A stretch of DNA of 64,000 nucleotides from Gorsachius magnificus (Eukaryota; Chordata; Aves; Pelecaniformes; Ardeidae). The notes below the pieces were generated by a model, which worked only from the letters and a program-made list of their open reading frames with translations, was not told where the DNA came from and searched no databases. Both the position numbers and the translations under genes were made by a program. Below, one piece after another: positions 17,391 to 30,100 of this stretch. The stretch is taken from contig CM067086.1 of NCBI GenBank assembly GCA_034008185.1, forward strand, positions 67,316,286 through 67,380,285, read 5' to 3'. Within the stretch, counting starts at the first letter, position 1; the number at the start of each line of letters is the position of its first letter.

Positions 17391-20300
17391 CCAGCAGACC
17401 CAGCTGGTTTTGTGCACAAAAGCTTTTTCCTTCCACTTCACAATTTTGCCCCGTTCCCGGTGGGCGCTGGGGCTGCTGCCGGGGCGCACGGCAGCACATT
17501 GCCACGAAGATGATGGGAGAAATCACCCCCAGGGCTTCGCTGCCTGCAGGAATGGGCAGGGGTGCGGGCAGCACTCCCGGCAGGAGCTTTATTCGGCAGC
17601 GAGAGCCAGGGGGGATCGGCACGGAGTTACGGCAGATGCTTCGGCGATGCAGTGCGTGCGCTGGGATGGAGGAGCCGTGCAGATGCTTCTTGCAATAAGG
17701 AGCCGGCACAGCAAACGTAGCACATAGGAGTCTCCTGGGCCAGAGGGAAAATCCTGCGACCGCAGGGGTGTGCAGGATCAGGCCCGAGCAGCGGTGGCAG
17801 AAATGCGACTTGTGCAGCAGGGGCTGGACGTGCGATGGCAGCAACGAGCTGCGGCCGAGGAGGCGTGACACCGCTGCGGCCCAGCACGGCTCGCCATTGT
17901 TTTATGCCAAAAAAAGAAAAAAAATAATAACCAAAGTTTGGGCTTGTTTCATTGCAAACTTCTCCCCTCACCAGCTGTGAGACGGGGAGGTTTCTCGCTG
18001 ATTTTTCGTACGGCATCATTTCCTAAAGGCCCCCCCCATCCCCTTGTTTATTTTTTCTAATGGTTTCGTAGCTTTTTTTGCTAATTTTTTTTTGATTTTT
18101 TATGGCCCTGCTTCCCCCTGGCCCAGCGGGGAGGGTGTCTCACCCAGCATGGCACAGGGGGAGGGGACCCCCAGAAGGCAGGAGCAGCTCTTGGCTCCCC
18201 CTGGGCTGCAGCCGGACCCTCGCTGGCCCCCGCAGAACAAAGCCCCCCATTGTGCAGGGGAAATGGGGAGGAAAGCACGCCGGGGCAGCGAGAGCCCTGC
18301 CGGGGGGGTTTTTCTGCATGGACCGGGTGCCCACGGCCTCGCAGGGGGGTCACCCACCACCGGCGCAGGCGCCTGCAGCTGCTGACCCCATTTTTGGGTG
18401 GCTCTGTGCCACCCCCACCAGCTCAGCCATGGCGCTGAGTCCAGCCTGGCTGTGGGAGGGAGTTCGCATCCGGCAGTCTCGGATTTTTCCCACGTGCCCC
18501 TTTATTTATTTTTTTTTTTTTGCAGCATGTGTCGCACATGATGGCATGGGCCCTTCCGCCAAGCTCGCTCAGAAGGCGCTCGCTGCAAATGCCATCCTCA
18601 AATGCAGCTGCTTGCTGGAAGGGGGCTCCAAAAATAGGCTGGCAGGGTCTGTGTCTGGCGGGGCTCCGTGGCTCCTAGAAAATACTTCCCTCCTGGGGGA
18701 TAAAGGGGGGAAAAAAATAAAATCAAGATGCTAAGAGCTGGTCCTAAAAATGAGTCAGGAATTTGTACTGTGGCGATACAGCCTGGCACTGCCGAGCCCG
18801 GGGTCTGTGCATCCCCATGGGCTGTCTGGGGACATGGGGACACTGACGGTGCTGCCGGTCCCCATCGCCCACCCGGCTGCGCGCACGCCAACACGGGCCG
18901 AGTCGCTTTGTTGGGTGACGGCGGAGATTTTTTGGGGCTGTCGCTTGGATTAGTGAGGGACCAGCACTGTCGGGAAGAGGAGGAGGGCGAGGGGGATAAA
19001 GGTCCTGGCACTCGCCGGGCTCACAACAAAACAAAGCACCAGATGGTTTCAACTTCGGCATAATACACAGTGAAAAAGTGTTTGAGCCGGGGATGAAAAA
19101 GCAAACGCGGAAAGAGAGAGAGAAAGAAAAGAAAAGAGAAACCCTCGGCAAGTGTCAGCACAGAAGAAAGCCTCAGAGAAAAATGGCAAATGTTAAAAAC
19201 CAAAACAAAAAGCCCTTCCCCGGCACAAAGCCATGGCTGCTAACATCTGTCCAGCAAAGCCTCTCGCCAAGGTCCCCTTCACTTTAAAGTCACCTTTCCT
19301 CGCCTCTTGCAGGGACACGGCCCCGTCAGGGCTTTGCTCGACGCTGGGGGACCCGCTGGGCTCTGCCACGTCCCATGTCCCCAGCGCTGGCCCTGGGGCA
19401 GCCGGCAGCGACACGCCAGGCACTCGGGCGGCAGAGCTACTTTTTAGCTCACGTGTGGTGTCCCGGGTGTCCCCGTCACAGCCAGCGGGACTGTGTGGCA
19501 AACCAGCCCACGGCTCCGCTGCAGGATCCCGGGGGGTTTTAAGCCTGGTTTCCTATCGGAGTGAGGCTTACGCAACCCGCTGGGCGCCTGTGCATCCGGC
19601 TGCGAGGCTTTTGTGTTTCCCTTGCTCCTCCCCATAAGTATTTTGACCCTGCAGACCAATTTCAGAGTCACCTTAAAAAAGGGAGAGAGGGCTTAAACAT
19701 TATTATGTCCCCAGCATTTTTGCCAAAAAAAAAAAAAAAAAGCAGCAAAATAAGCTCACACAATTGTGCGAGAGCCGATTGCGGTGTGGGTTGAACTCCT
19801 TATTAGCCACCAGAGAATCCACAAGCCACTGCCCTTGGGGACCACCGGCTCGCCGCCACTCTGGCGCTGAGCTCCAGTCTCTACTGAGGGCCGATGAGGT
19901 TTAAGCGAGGGTTTTGGTTTTGCTGGTGCTGCAGACGATGCGTCAGCACCCCGGATCCCCCCCGTGCTATGGCTCATGGGGCAGAGGGGTGTCCCCGGTT
20001 GTGTGCGTCCCCCCCAGGGCAAGTGGGGGGCATGGGAGGGTGGGTGTGCCGAGCCACCACGGGCGCTGGCATGAGCAGAAGGGCTGGGTGCCACGAGGCG
20101 CAGCATGGTCCCCACATTGCAGTGACACGACGAGACCCCCCCGGAGGAGATGCTGACCCCGCAGGCCCTGGGATGGCAGGGAGCCAGGGTGCCATGTGCC
20201 CAGCGTGGGGGACAGTGGGGTGACAATGGTGCCATGACCTGCAGGCATGGGGCATCCCAGGTGATGTGCCATTGTTTTTTTTGGGGATGCTGGAGGCACT

Positions 20301-20399
20301 GCAAGGCCACATCCCCAGGGGTGCAGGATGGTGAGGAGCTGGGGCGATGCCCCCCTGGGGTGCGGGATGGTGGGAACCAGGGCGATGCCAACCGGGGAC
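17391..20399. other. Intergenic ABHD12B-NIN, nothing recognised
   Basis: No exon with a believable conserved product, RNA gene or transposon end is visible; a few poly-T and poly-A runs only. It may contain NIN upstream regulatory sequence. Confidence 0.4.
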
Positions 20400-20960
20400 C
20401 ACGCTGGTGTCCCCGCGGCCCCCCCCCCGCCCCGGGGCCGGCGGCCCCCCGCCCGCTCCGCCGCGCCCGGGGCACCGGCAGCACCGGCAGCCGCGCCGGG
20501 TGAGCCGGGAGGGGAGCGGGGCCGCGCCGCCGGGGGTGCAGCGCCGAGCACCGCGGGTGGGTGCGGGGGGTGAGGCGGGGGGGGGGTGGAGTGTGGGGGG
20601 GGGGATTACCGGGGGTGGGGGGGGCCCTGGCCGCCGCTGGTCCCTCCTCCGCGGGCGGTGCCGGGGCGCAGCCCGCCCCTTCCCGGGGCGGCCGCCGGTG
20701 CGGGGCGGCGGGGCAGGGGCGCAGCGGGCGAGGTGGGTTCGCGGGGAAGGGGGGGTGGGAGGGGGTGCTGGGGGACGTGGGGGTGCGGGGGACGGAGTCC
20801 CGCAGCCCGAGGGGGCAGTGGGGGTGTTGGGGGGGGGGGGGTAGGTGGGGGTGGGGAGGGGGCCCCCGCAAAAGCCTCTGCGGTCCCCCCTTGGTGGCAG
20901 CGGCCCGGCGGGGTGAGTGGCACCGGGTGCTGCTCGCCCTCCTGCCAAGGGCACCCCGTC
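20400..20960 (+). promoter_or_regulatory. NIN: CpG island, likely NIN promoter and non-coding exon 1
   Basis: Dense CpG and GC-rich sequence on the 5' side of the NIN coding exons. A consensus donor (cgccgg|gtgagc, exon end 20499) could end a non-coding first exon that joins the acceptor at 26973. No TATA box. The precise TSS cannot be seen. Confidence 0.55.
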
Positions 20961-23900
20961 CTGCGGTGCCTCCCCCTCCCCGGAGAGAGCCCGAATCCCC
21001 CTGAACCCCTGGGGGTGGGAGCGGGTTCTGGACCAAGATCTCCCCGGGGTTGAGTCGCGGATGCAGCAGGCTACGGCCGGGGGAATTCATAACAGCAGTT
21101 GGGTTGTCATTGGCGAAGCCCTCGCTGTCACCGGGGCGGCAGATGCCACCTGCTGTCTGGCCCTGTCACCTCTGGCCCATCCGGGTAAGGATGGGGCTGA
21201 GGCCATGAGCCGGGAGAACCCAAATCCGCAGCCTGGGAGATGAGCCACCGGAGCCGGGAGCCACTGGGACTTTGCCCTGCAAGTGGGTGTCAGTTTGGGT
21301 GGGTGCCTGTATCCTGCCCGTCTTGCCCATTTGCTCACCGAAACTGGGGTGACGGTGGGAGGCTGACCGCAGCGCCGAGGGATGCGCGGCGGTATCGCCG
21401 TGATTCAGCATGGCCCGCATTTATCGGAGCTGAGCTCCGCTGGGAATTACCGAATCCCTTATTTCCCGGCACGCGAGGCGTCGCTGGATAAATTGCCGGC
21501 TTGCTTTGTTTACTTCTGAAATCATCAGCTTTGTGCCTCTACCTTGAGCTTTATCCCACCCAGGGCTCCCCGAGTTCTTCCAGATCGACTCCAGCCCGAT
21601 TTGCCGAATCAAAACAGATGGGCGCTTTGTTTTTTCTTATTGAGGGGCAGGCTGCTCCTTGAAAGGCCCTATTACAATGCAAATACTGGGCTGGCGTGAA
21701 TATTTAAAACGCTGTGTTTCTTTTGAAGCTCTCCCTATAAACTTAGAGCGCTTTCTATGCCATCGCTGCTTGGCTAATCTGCAGTGGAGCTTGGTTAACA
21801 GAATCCCTTTTCTCTGCCAACTTTGGTGGGTTTGGCCGTGTTTTGGGGAGTGTGGCGAGAGGTGGCATTGAGGTGCAAAGCAGCCGGCGCTGGGCTGCAA
21901 AAATTATGGCCATGCTCAATGGGGAGGAGGAACCGCCAGCTGTAAAGCTGACTTTGGTGGTGACCCTTGAAGAGGCAGGTGTGCTGGCAAGTGATTTACT
22001 GATATTTGGGTGCTTCATTGTCCTTTTGGGTGGGTTTGGTTTTTTTTTTCTCTTTTCCCCTTCCCTTTGGTTTTTCTGTGTGACCCTTTGTGGAGCTACT
22101 GCTCCCCAAGAGGGGACGGGGTGTTGTGGGGTGGGCTGAGCTCAGAAATGGCCCTGACACAGGTGGCGGCGGGGGGGTTTGGGGGTGTAGGCGGTGAATC
22201 ACCGCAGCTTAGCCCCAGCTGCCATGGATGAGATGGTTCATTAGGGGAAGGAAATAATGAGTTGGGTGAGACAACCTCAGCTCTGGCTTCCCAGCAAGGG
22301 CTCAAGGGTCTGGTTTTGGTGGTTGCTGGGCAGCTCATGACAAACCCTACCATTTAAAAACTGGGGTCCTGGTGGGGTTTGGCAGCTGCGTTTGCGTCGT
22401 CCTGGCTGTCACAAGCGCAAAGGGAAAGCCAAGCTGCTTTTAACCTGCCCATGTGTGACCTTGCTCTTTGGCATGGGGTGGACGCTCCTGGATGGTTACG
22501 TCCCGGGGAGCGGGTGCTCGTGTTTTGGAGGTGGCCATGTGATGCCGTTCTGCTGGGCACTAGCACGCTGCTAATTGCCAGGCCCTCGTTGGAGTGGAGG
22601 CAATCAAGAGCAGCGGTGAAAGCAATGCTTTTCCTTGCTGTCCCTTGAAGGAGGTGATTTTTCGGGGCCGCTGCCTTCTGCGGAGAGTTGGTTGGGACAG
22701 AGCCAGCATGGCCCTGGCGAGGGGTGGTTGGTGACGCAGCTGGGGGGGGGGTGGGGGTGGGGTGGTGCCACACCGGGGCAGAGCACCCCTGAAATGTCCA
22801 CGTTGAACTGCTGCAAATGTGCTGTTCGTATATAATGCTCGTTTTGCCCAAAAAAAAAAGGCGTTGTGCTAATGGTCCTGGTTTTCCTTGATGGTGCCAT
22901 TGATTGACCAGGTAATTTGCGTCTTCATTAGTTGGAGGCTAAAGCTTGGAGGTCGCTATTGATTCCAGGCACTTAATATGCGAAGCAGTAATTACTGTTT
23001 AAGCCTATATTGTTTGAGTTAAATTTAGCTGAGAATTTAGTCATATCGGGCCTCTACATTGTGCACAGTGAAGGTTATCTGGCTCTCAGGAGGGGGTGGA
23101 TTTAAAGGCAGGAAAGAAACGCCGGTGAAAACTTCCTTTTCTCATCATCCCGGAGTGCTTTGCTTCCCAGGACTTGTTATAGGGAGAAGAGGAATAAAGA
23201 ATAATGTGGTTTATGACTCCAAGTAGTTCTCCTAAACCTGCGCCTTCTCTGCGCCGTCTGCTCAAGCCAGTCATTTGGGGGGGGGACGGGACGGGGACAC
23301 GACTTAACGTGACACAGAAGGCCGGCGATAAATCTGAACAAAGTGATGCCCTACGCGGGGCACGGCCCCTCTCCTCCTCACAGGGGACCGGGGAGCCCCC
23401 GCTCAGCTGCTGCCCGCCTGCCCCTATTATTCTGCCTGCTCCGGGCCACCCTCCTGCATCTCAGCTGCTGGCCCATCTGGAGCAGAGATGAAAGGCTGGG
23501 GTTTAATTCGGGCTTTGTGTGCCTCTTGTCTTCCCTCCCTCCCCTCTTAGCCCTTTCTCCGCTGCCAGTCTCCCATCCCCGACCCTGCGAGGCAGCTCCG
23601 GCGCGCGGGTGCGGAGGGTGGCTGTGCACGCCGGGTCTCTGATGCCGCTGACCTCATTATTTTGACTGCTGGGTGATGCCAGGCAGCCTCGTCAGCTCAT
23701 CAGGTTAGGAGGGTTGGGTTTTTTGGTTTCTTTCTTTTTTTTTTTTTTTTTTTCTTTCCCCCCCCCCGCTTTCTCCTTTCCAAGCGCTGCTGAATAATTC
23801 AGCCGGGAGTAGGCATCTTGGGTCACCTTGCGCAGCCGGCTGCGTGCCGGAGCCAGCTTCCTAAGATGGAGGTTGTGCAGGATGCGTGCGGGATCGCCTC

Positions 23901-26900
23901 GCTGCCGGCAGCTTGCCGTCGTTGACTGACTGCAGGTAGGCAAAGAGTGTTGTCCTCCTTTATTTATTTCTGATGGTTTTTTTTTATGCAGGAAAGCATG
24001 AAATCCCCTCACCAGGCTGCGCAGGGGTGGCTGGGCTGTGCTGAGCCGGTGCGGAGCCCAGTGAGCTCTGAGCATCCCTCGCTGTGGGGATGCACAAGGC
24101 TGCCAGGGCCACCGTGCCCTTGCCAAAAACTCACCCAGGCTGTAAGGCAGGCCTGGCCCCAGACAGGGACCACGCACCCAATGCTCTTCTCCTTCAGGGA
24201 TTGTATTTTTCTTGCTGGTTTTATGGGCTCCCCAGTGCCTCCTCCCTGGTATGGCACTGGGAGAGGGTGACCCCTGTGCTCCAGCAGCGCGGGTGCTTGG
24301 GGACACGTTGGGAGGTGGCATTTAGCTCTCTGCACCACATTGGGAGGTGGCATTTAGCTCTCTGCCCTGTCTAACTGGGGGAACTGGTTCTGGTGGTGTG
24401 GAACTAAGGTCAGGTGCTGGAGAGGTCTTGGGGAGGGGGTGGCAGGAGGTGGCTGACCCTGAAGGTTAAGAGGCTCCAAAATGCCTGGGAAGCTCCATGG
24501 GTCGGAGTCGCCTTTGCTGCAAGCTTGGCTGTGGGTTTTGGGGGTGCAGGGCTCTCCCGACACTGATCCCCAGCAGCAGCTGCTATCGAGCCCGGCGTAT
24601 GCTGAACCGTGGGTGGGAAATGGGGTGGCTGGCATGAGAACGGAAACTAGTTTGCTGCCTTCCTTCTGCTTGCAGGCACCTTGAGTTTTCGGGTGCTGAC
24701 GCCTCCTTTGCGCCCTGGGTTGAACGCAAATGCGTCTGCGCCCTCGCTCCTCCCCGCAGCGCTTGGGTGCTTTGCTGAAGCATCTCAAAAGGCATCTGGG
24801 GGGGGGGGGAAATGGGACAGCGAGGGTGTGAGGCTCAGGTAGGGTGGGATGGGGATGGGGAGGGATTGTGGCCACTCTCTTGAGGGGTCTGGTGATGCTG
24901 CTGTCCTTGCCCGTGTCAGCGTGGGAGGAGGGACAGCCGGGCTGGGCTATTTAGGCTGGACATTAGGAAAAACTTCTTCACCGAAAGGGTTGTCAGGCTC
25001 TGGAATGGGCTGCCCAGGGAGGTGGTCGAGTCCCCATCCCTGGAGGTATTTAAAAGAAGGATAGATGAGGTGCTTAGGGACAGGGTTTAGTGGTGGGATG
25101 GCAGGGTTAGGTTAAAGGTTGGACTCGATGATCTTAAAGGTCTTTTCCAACCAAAGTGATTCTATGATTCTATGATTATTTCTGTCCCACGGACCCTGCG
25201 TGCTGCTTGGCACCAGCCCTGCATCCCTCAGCAGGCGCGGCGAGCCCAATGCTGCTCCGCGTTGGCCTCTGCTCCTGTGGCCGGCGGAATCAAGGACGCG
25301 GCTGCTGCAGTGTCTGCCCCGGAGGTTTCCCAGTTATCCAGCCGTGTTGGTGGGATGGGCTCTTCCCATTGCCCCACCGTCACGGGGTGCTTGTGCGAGC
25401 TGATATGGGGGCTCGTGATACTCTTGAAGATCAGAGTGATCCCTGAGGCTGTGGTGGTGGGCAGGGGGGTGAAATCGGGCTGCACCTTGCAGTCGGGGCA
25501 GCTCTGCTTGTTCTGGGATGTCCGCGAGCGCCGATGGTGACGCAGGCAGATGCAGGAACCCTGCGATGCTGAGAGGGAGGAGGGGAGGTGGCTGCTCCGT
25601 AGCAGGGCTGGATGGCGAGGGGGTTTGGATAGGACCCTGGCTTTGGGAATCTGGCTGAGACAACCTGCAGCAGCGTGGGCAAAACGAAATTCATGTGGAG
25701 ACCCGTCTGGTGCTAGGTGATGGTCTGAGGCTGGCCGAGCATCCTGGGGCTGTGGCCTTGGGGCGCAAGGTCCCCACAATGCCCGTCACCGCTCGGTGTG
25801 CCCCTGTGATGACAGCTGCGGTGCCCATTGCGCCCCCCGGGGTGGTGGCACGTCCCCCATGGTGGCCGTGCATGCCAAGGCTGTATTTTGGCACTGGGTT
25901 ATGCTGCAGGAGCCCCGTAGCCTGGCTGGGTAAATGGATGCCAGCTGAATCCTTTGTTTTGAACAGGAAATTTCCCTCCCTGCTCCCTTCCCAAAACAGT
26001 TCCCGGGGCTGCAACGCTCTGGTTAGCGATGGGATGAGAGAGGTGAAAAATGGTTGACTTGGAGAGCAGGATGAAGCCCTCGAGTGTGTTTGCTGTCTGG
26101 GTTTGCTGCCACCCTAGCCGTGTCCCCTGTCAAACCCTTCTCTGCCTTCAGATGGGGTTTGCCCTGAAGGAGAGCAGTGCAGTGATTGCCATGGGACTGG
26201 GCAGTGACCCAGCAGGGACGCGTCCTCCCCAGGCACGGGGGCACCGTGTACCTTTGTGCCAGGGCTGTGGAGGAAAGCAGAGATGCTGCACGCTGGCATC
26301 GACGTTGCCGTGGGGCTCCCTGCACTCAGGTCAGCATGAAAAAGAGCATATTTGGGGCAGGGGATGTGTTTTGTGTTCACGGAAAGGGTGTACGTGGTGG
26401 CTGGCTGGCCTGGAGCATTTGGGGTGGGGGGAGAAGCAGTGGTTGGGATCTCGTGCCCTCCTCTCCGCAGGCAGAGCCCCAGGCTTTGCTCCCTGCCGCA
26501 GGTGAGCTGTTGCTGCCGGGATTGCTGTTTATCTTCTCGCTGAGGCGGGCAAAGCATCACCTGCGACACCTGGGGACTGGCGGAGCTCAAGGGAACGATT
26601 TTCCCTTGCAGGACCTCAGCTGCTCCAGCTGAGCTAAATGAGCTGCTTGTGGAGCCGGGGTGTGGGGGCAAGTAGGGATGTGCCACCCGGGGCTGTCCCA
26701 GCCACCCAGGGCTGTCCCCACCCTGAAGGTTTGGCTCCGCAGGCTTTGTTTTTTTTCCTTTGGTTTTTCTGCTGTGTGACTTCTGGCTTCACCCAGCGGG
26801 CTACAAGAGGCCGGAGAGGTGGTGGAGCACCAGGTTCACTTAATGCAAACAAGAACTTCGTTGGAAGGCCCCGTGGGCTGCGCCTGGACCACCAGCCCTC

Positions 26901-26972
26901 AGGGTTTCCCCCTTTGCGTGCCGTGCCGCGGGCGCTGCGGTTGATGCTCACTGGCCCCATCTCTCCCTGCAG
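20961..26972 (+). other. NIN: NIN 5' intron, one CR1
   Basis: Presumed first intron. Apart from the CR1 at 24951 and a 34-bp direct duplication near 24309-24366, nothing was recognised. Confidence 0.45.
24951..25178 (+). mobile_element. CR1 LINE 3' fragment
   Basis: Starts ttaggctggacattagg, ends with attctatgattctatgatt; the same 3' end class as 1411. Confidence 0.9.
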
Positions 26973-27176
26973 GTGAGCGTGGCAGGCTATGGGATGGATG
27001 AAGCTGAGCAGGACCAGTATGAAGCTCGCCTCAAGGAGCTCTTCGACAGCTTTGACAGCACGGGCACGGGGTCCCTGGGTCAGGAAGAGCTCACCGACCT
27101 CTGCCACATGCTGCACCTGGAGGAGGTGGCCCCGGCACTGCAGCAGACCCTCCTCCAAGGCAACCTCCTAGGCAGG
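26973..27176 (+). CDS. NIN: NIN first coding exon (ATG 26994)
   Basis: Acceptor ccctgcag, donor gtaagg. Codons from 26994 give 61 residues containing the EF-hand loop [12 protein letters not shown] and [15 protein letters not shown]. Bases 26973-26993 are 5' UTR. Confidence 0.95.
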
Positions 27177-30100
27177 GTAAGGCTGGGGCAATGGTGGTGG
27201 TGGGGGAGATGGGGGGAGTCTGGGGCTTGGGAGCAAGGCAGCGCTGGGCAGCTGCTCCTGCACACGTGGGAGGGCGATGGAAAGGGGCTGAATGTCTGTA
27301 ATTTGTGAATATCCAACAGGCCTGGGGCTACAGGGCTTGCAGTGTCTGGTCTGTTGAGCAGGGTGGGCGCAGGGCGGCTCGCAAGAGGGATTGGTGATCG
27401 CGGGGAAGGAATCTGCTCGCTGGAGCATCCTCCCTGACTGGAGGTGGTCTGAAACACTCCAAACCACCAGTTTACCCTTAGCCTTGTGTGCTGGCATCGC
27501 AGTGACGTGGGGGGGTGTTTTCCCAGCATCCAAGGCCAGACCGAGAGCCGGGTTCCTGCTGCCCGTGGACCGACGCCAAGTGCCCCCCCCGCCCCCAGCA
27601 CCCATCAGTGCTGCTTCTGGCCTGGGTCGTTTCCCCAAACCAGCTCATGGGGTGCTTGCCCAAACTCTGCAGTGCTTGGAGTGCACGGGCATCCCTGGAA
27701 ATATTCAAGGACAGGTTGGAGGGGGCTGTGAGCAACCTGATCTAGTTAGCGGTGTCCCTGCTCACTGCAAGGGGGGGTTGGACTAGATGACCTCTAGGGG
27801 TCCCTTCCAACCCAAAACATTCTATGATTCTAAAGCCAGGGCTTGAGCCTGTGATTCACGTGGACTTAAGCTGTGGTTAAACTGGGGGGACCGCATGCAG
27901 TCATGCATGTTTCTCTGAAGAAGAGAATATTTTCTGGCCCCAGCAGCCAGTGGCCGAGCCGCCTTTGTCCATGTTACCTGACATCGGTGGCTATGGGCCG
28001 CTGTGGTTATCACAGACCCACCCAGGGTAGGTTTTGGGGGACAAATGGCTCCTTCTGTGGGGCTGGAGCGTGCCGCCAGCCTGCAGAGAGGAGCTCCGGC
28101 TGGTGAGCACGCCACGCTTTCCAAAGCAATTTATTTTTCAGTTGTGGTTGTACCTTTAGAGAGTTAAATGCCAGCGTGTTGAGCACAAGCTGCTCGCCCT
28201 TGGGGACCTTCATGTTCAGCGTGGATGTCCTTGTGCTCCTGCGCCACCTCCTTCCCGTGCTGTGCTCGGAGCATGTCAGCTGCTTCCTTCAAAATCTCCC
28301 TGAAATCCCATCGCTGCTCGTGAAAATCAGAAAATGCAGAGCAGGGCAGGGGGCTCTTGATATGCATGAGCTAAGCAGCCATCCTGCTCCAATTTCCTAT
28401 CAAACTGCAGCCTTCATGCAACAAAATAATTCCTTTTTATGAACAAAGCCTCCTCTTCCTCACCTGCCCTGGGGCCGTAGTTATTCCACTGAGGGTGAGT
28501 GGCGCTGGCATGGGAGCACGGATGGATCCAGACAGAGGTTTCTGACCTCTGGAGTGGCAGGGTGGCATTTGGTTGAGCACCGGAGACTCCGTGCCGCTCG
28601 GCTGTCTGGAGCTTCTGCTGCTCGGATGCTGTTACCTGGCTTTGCCGTGCGCAGGGGGGTGGGATAGAGGGAAAGGGAGAGAGGTGCTAAAACGTGGCTG
28701 TCGGGGCTAAAGCAGCGGCGCTCATCCCCGCAACCTGCTCGGGGTGGGTGGTGAGGGAAATTAAATGCCACAAATGCTCAGCCCAACGGCACCAAAAAGC
28801 CCCTGCTTTAGCATCCCAAGTGCTGGGTCACGCTCGCCCCGTTCCAGCCAGGAGCAACATCCCTGCGAGCTATCCCGGGGCATGAGGCATCCTGAGGAGC
28901 ACCTTGATTTCATTCCCTTGTTTTGTCTTTGGGGACGGTTCTCACTTAGTGGAAGCCCCATCCCTGGGAACATTCCAGGCCAGGTTGGACGGGGCTGTGA
29001 GCAACCTGATGTGGTTCAAGGTGTCCCTGCTCCTGCAGGGGGGTTGGGCTGGGTGACCTCTGGGGGTCCCTTCCCACCCAAAACATTCTATGATTCTATG
29101 ATTCTATGATTCTATGATTCTATGATTCTATGATTCTATGATTCTAGATTCTATGATTCTATGATTCTATGATTCTATGATTCTATGATTCTATGATTCT
29201 ATGATTCTATGATTCTATGATTCTATGATTCTATGATTCTATGATTCTATGATTCTATGATTCTATGATTCTATGATTCTATGATTCTGCCCCTGCTTTA
29301 GCATCCTGAGTGCTGGGTCACACTCGCCCCGTTCCAGCCAGGACCAACATCCCTGCGAGCTATCCCGGGGCACGAGGCATCCTGAGGAGCACCTTGATTT
29401 CATTCCCTTGTTTTGTCTTTGGGGACAGTTCTTACTTACAACCTGCAACTCGAATGCCAGAATAATCTTTGTCTCCAGCGTTTCCTCCTGTCTCCTCGGC
29501 ATTCGTGCTCGTTAGCAGCAGCGATGGGCCGTGTCTAAGAGCGAGCCTGATTTAATAGCTACCGAATCCTCTGGGTTTCCCAGGGAGCTCGTTGGGAGAA
29601 TAGCAGCAAACGTGTTGCTCCCCGAGCGCAGGCTCCTTGCCCGTGGGCTTCCAGGGGCCGGGTTTTATGGGAGGGCACCGGGGTGGGGGGGGAGCAGGGG
29701 GGAAGGGTTTTGTCTGCCGAGGGGTGACTCGATGGGGCCACGTGCTTGCTTTTGTACCAGGGGCTCCGCTCTGGGGGATGAATGTGGTGTGATGGGGTGG
29801 ACTGGGAGCTGAGCCGGCATCCCGGCGAGGGGCTGCACCCGCTGCCGACCCCACTCCATGCGATGCTTTGGGGATTAATGGGTACATGCCATCTCCAGGG
29901 TCTGGCGGGGAGGGGTGTAAATCCTGCCCTGGCTCAGGGCAGAGCCGAACCATCCGGGAACAGCTTCTCTCGCATGAATGCGTGCAGAGGCGATGCTCGC
30001 AGCAATTCCTGGGATTCCTCGGGAAGGCTGTTTCCTCCGGCCCCTTGCACTTGTCAGGGGGAGCGAGAGGATGCGTGCAGGCGTGCCCTTCTCATCTGGC

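Noticed and set aside
16729..17727. 332-residue open frame across the 43-bp array
   Set aside because: Product of tandem repetition; equivalent long frames exist in other frames and on the other strand, with no conserved domain.
19756..21090. 444-residue minus-strand Pro-rich frame
   Set aside because: Covers the NIN CpG island; composition is simply that of GC-rich DNA, with no recognisable domain or splice context.
29086..29288. CRISPR-like or telomere-like array
   Set aside because: Pure 8-bp unit without spacers, derived from the CR1 3' octamer.
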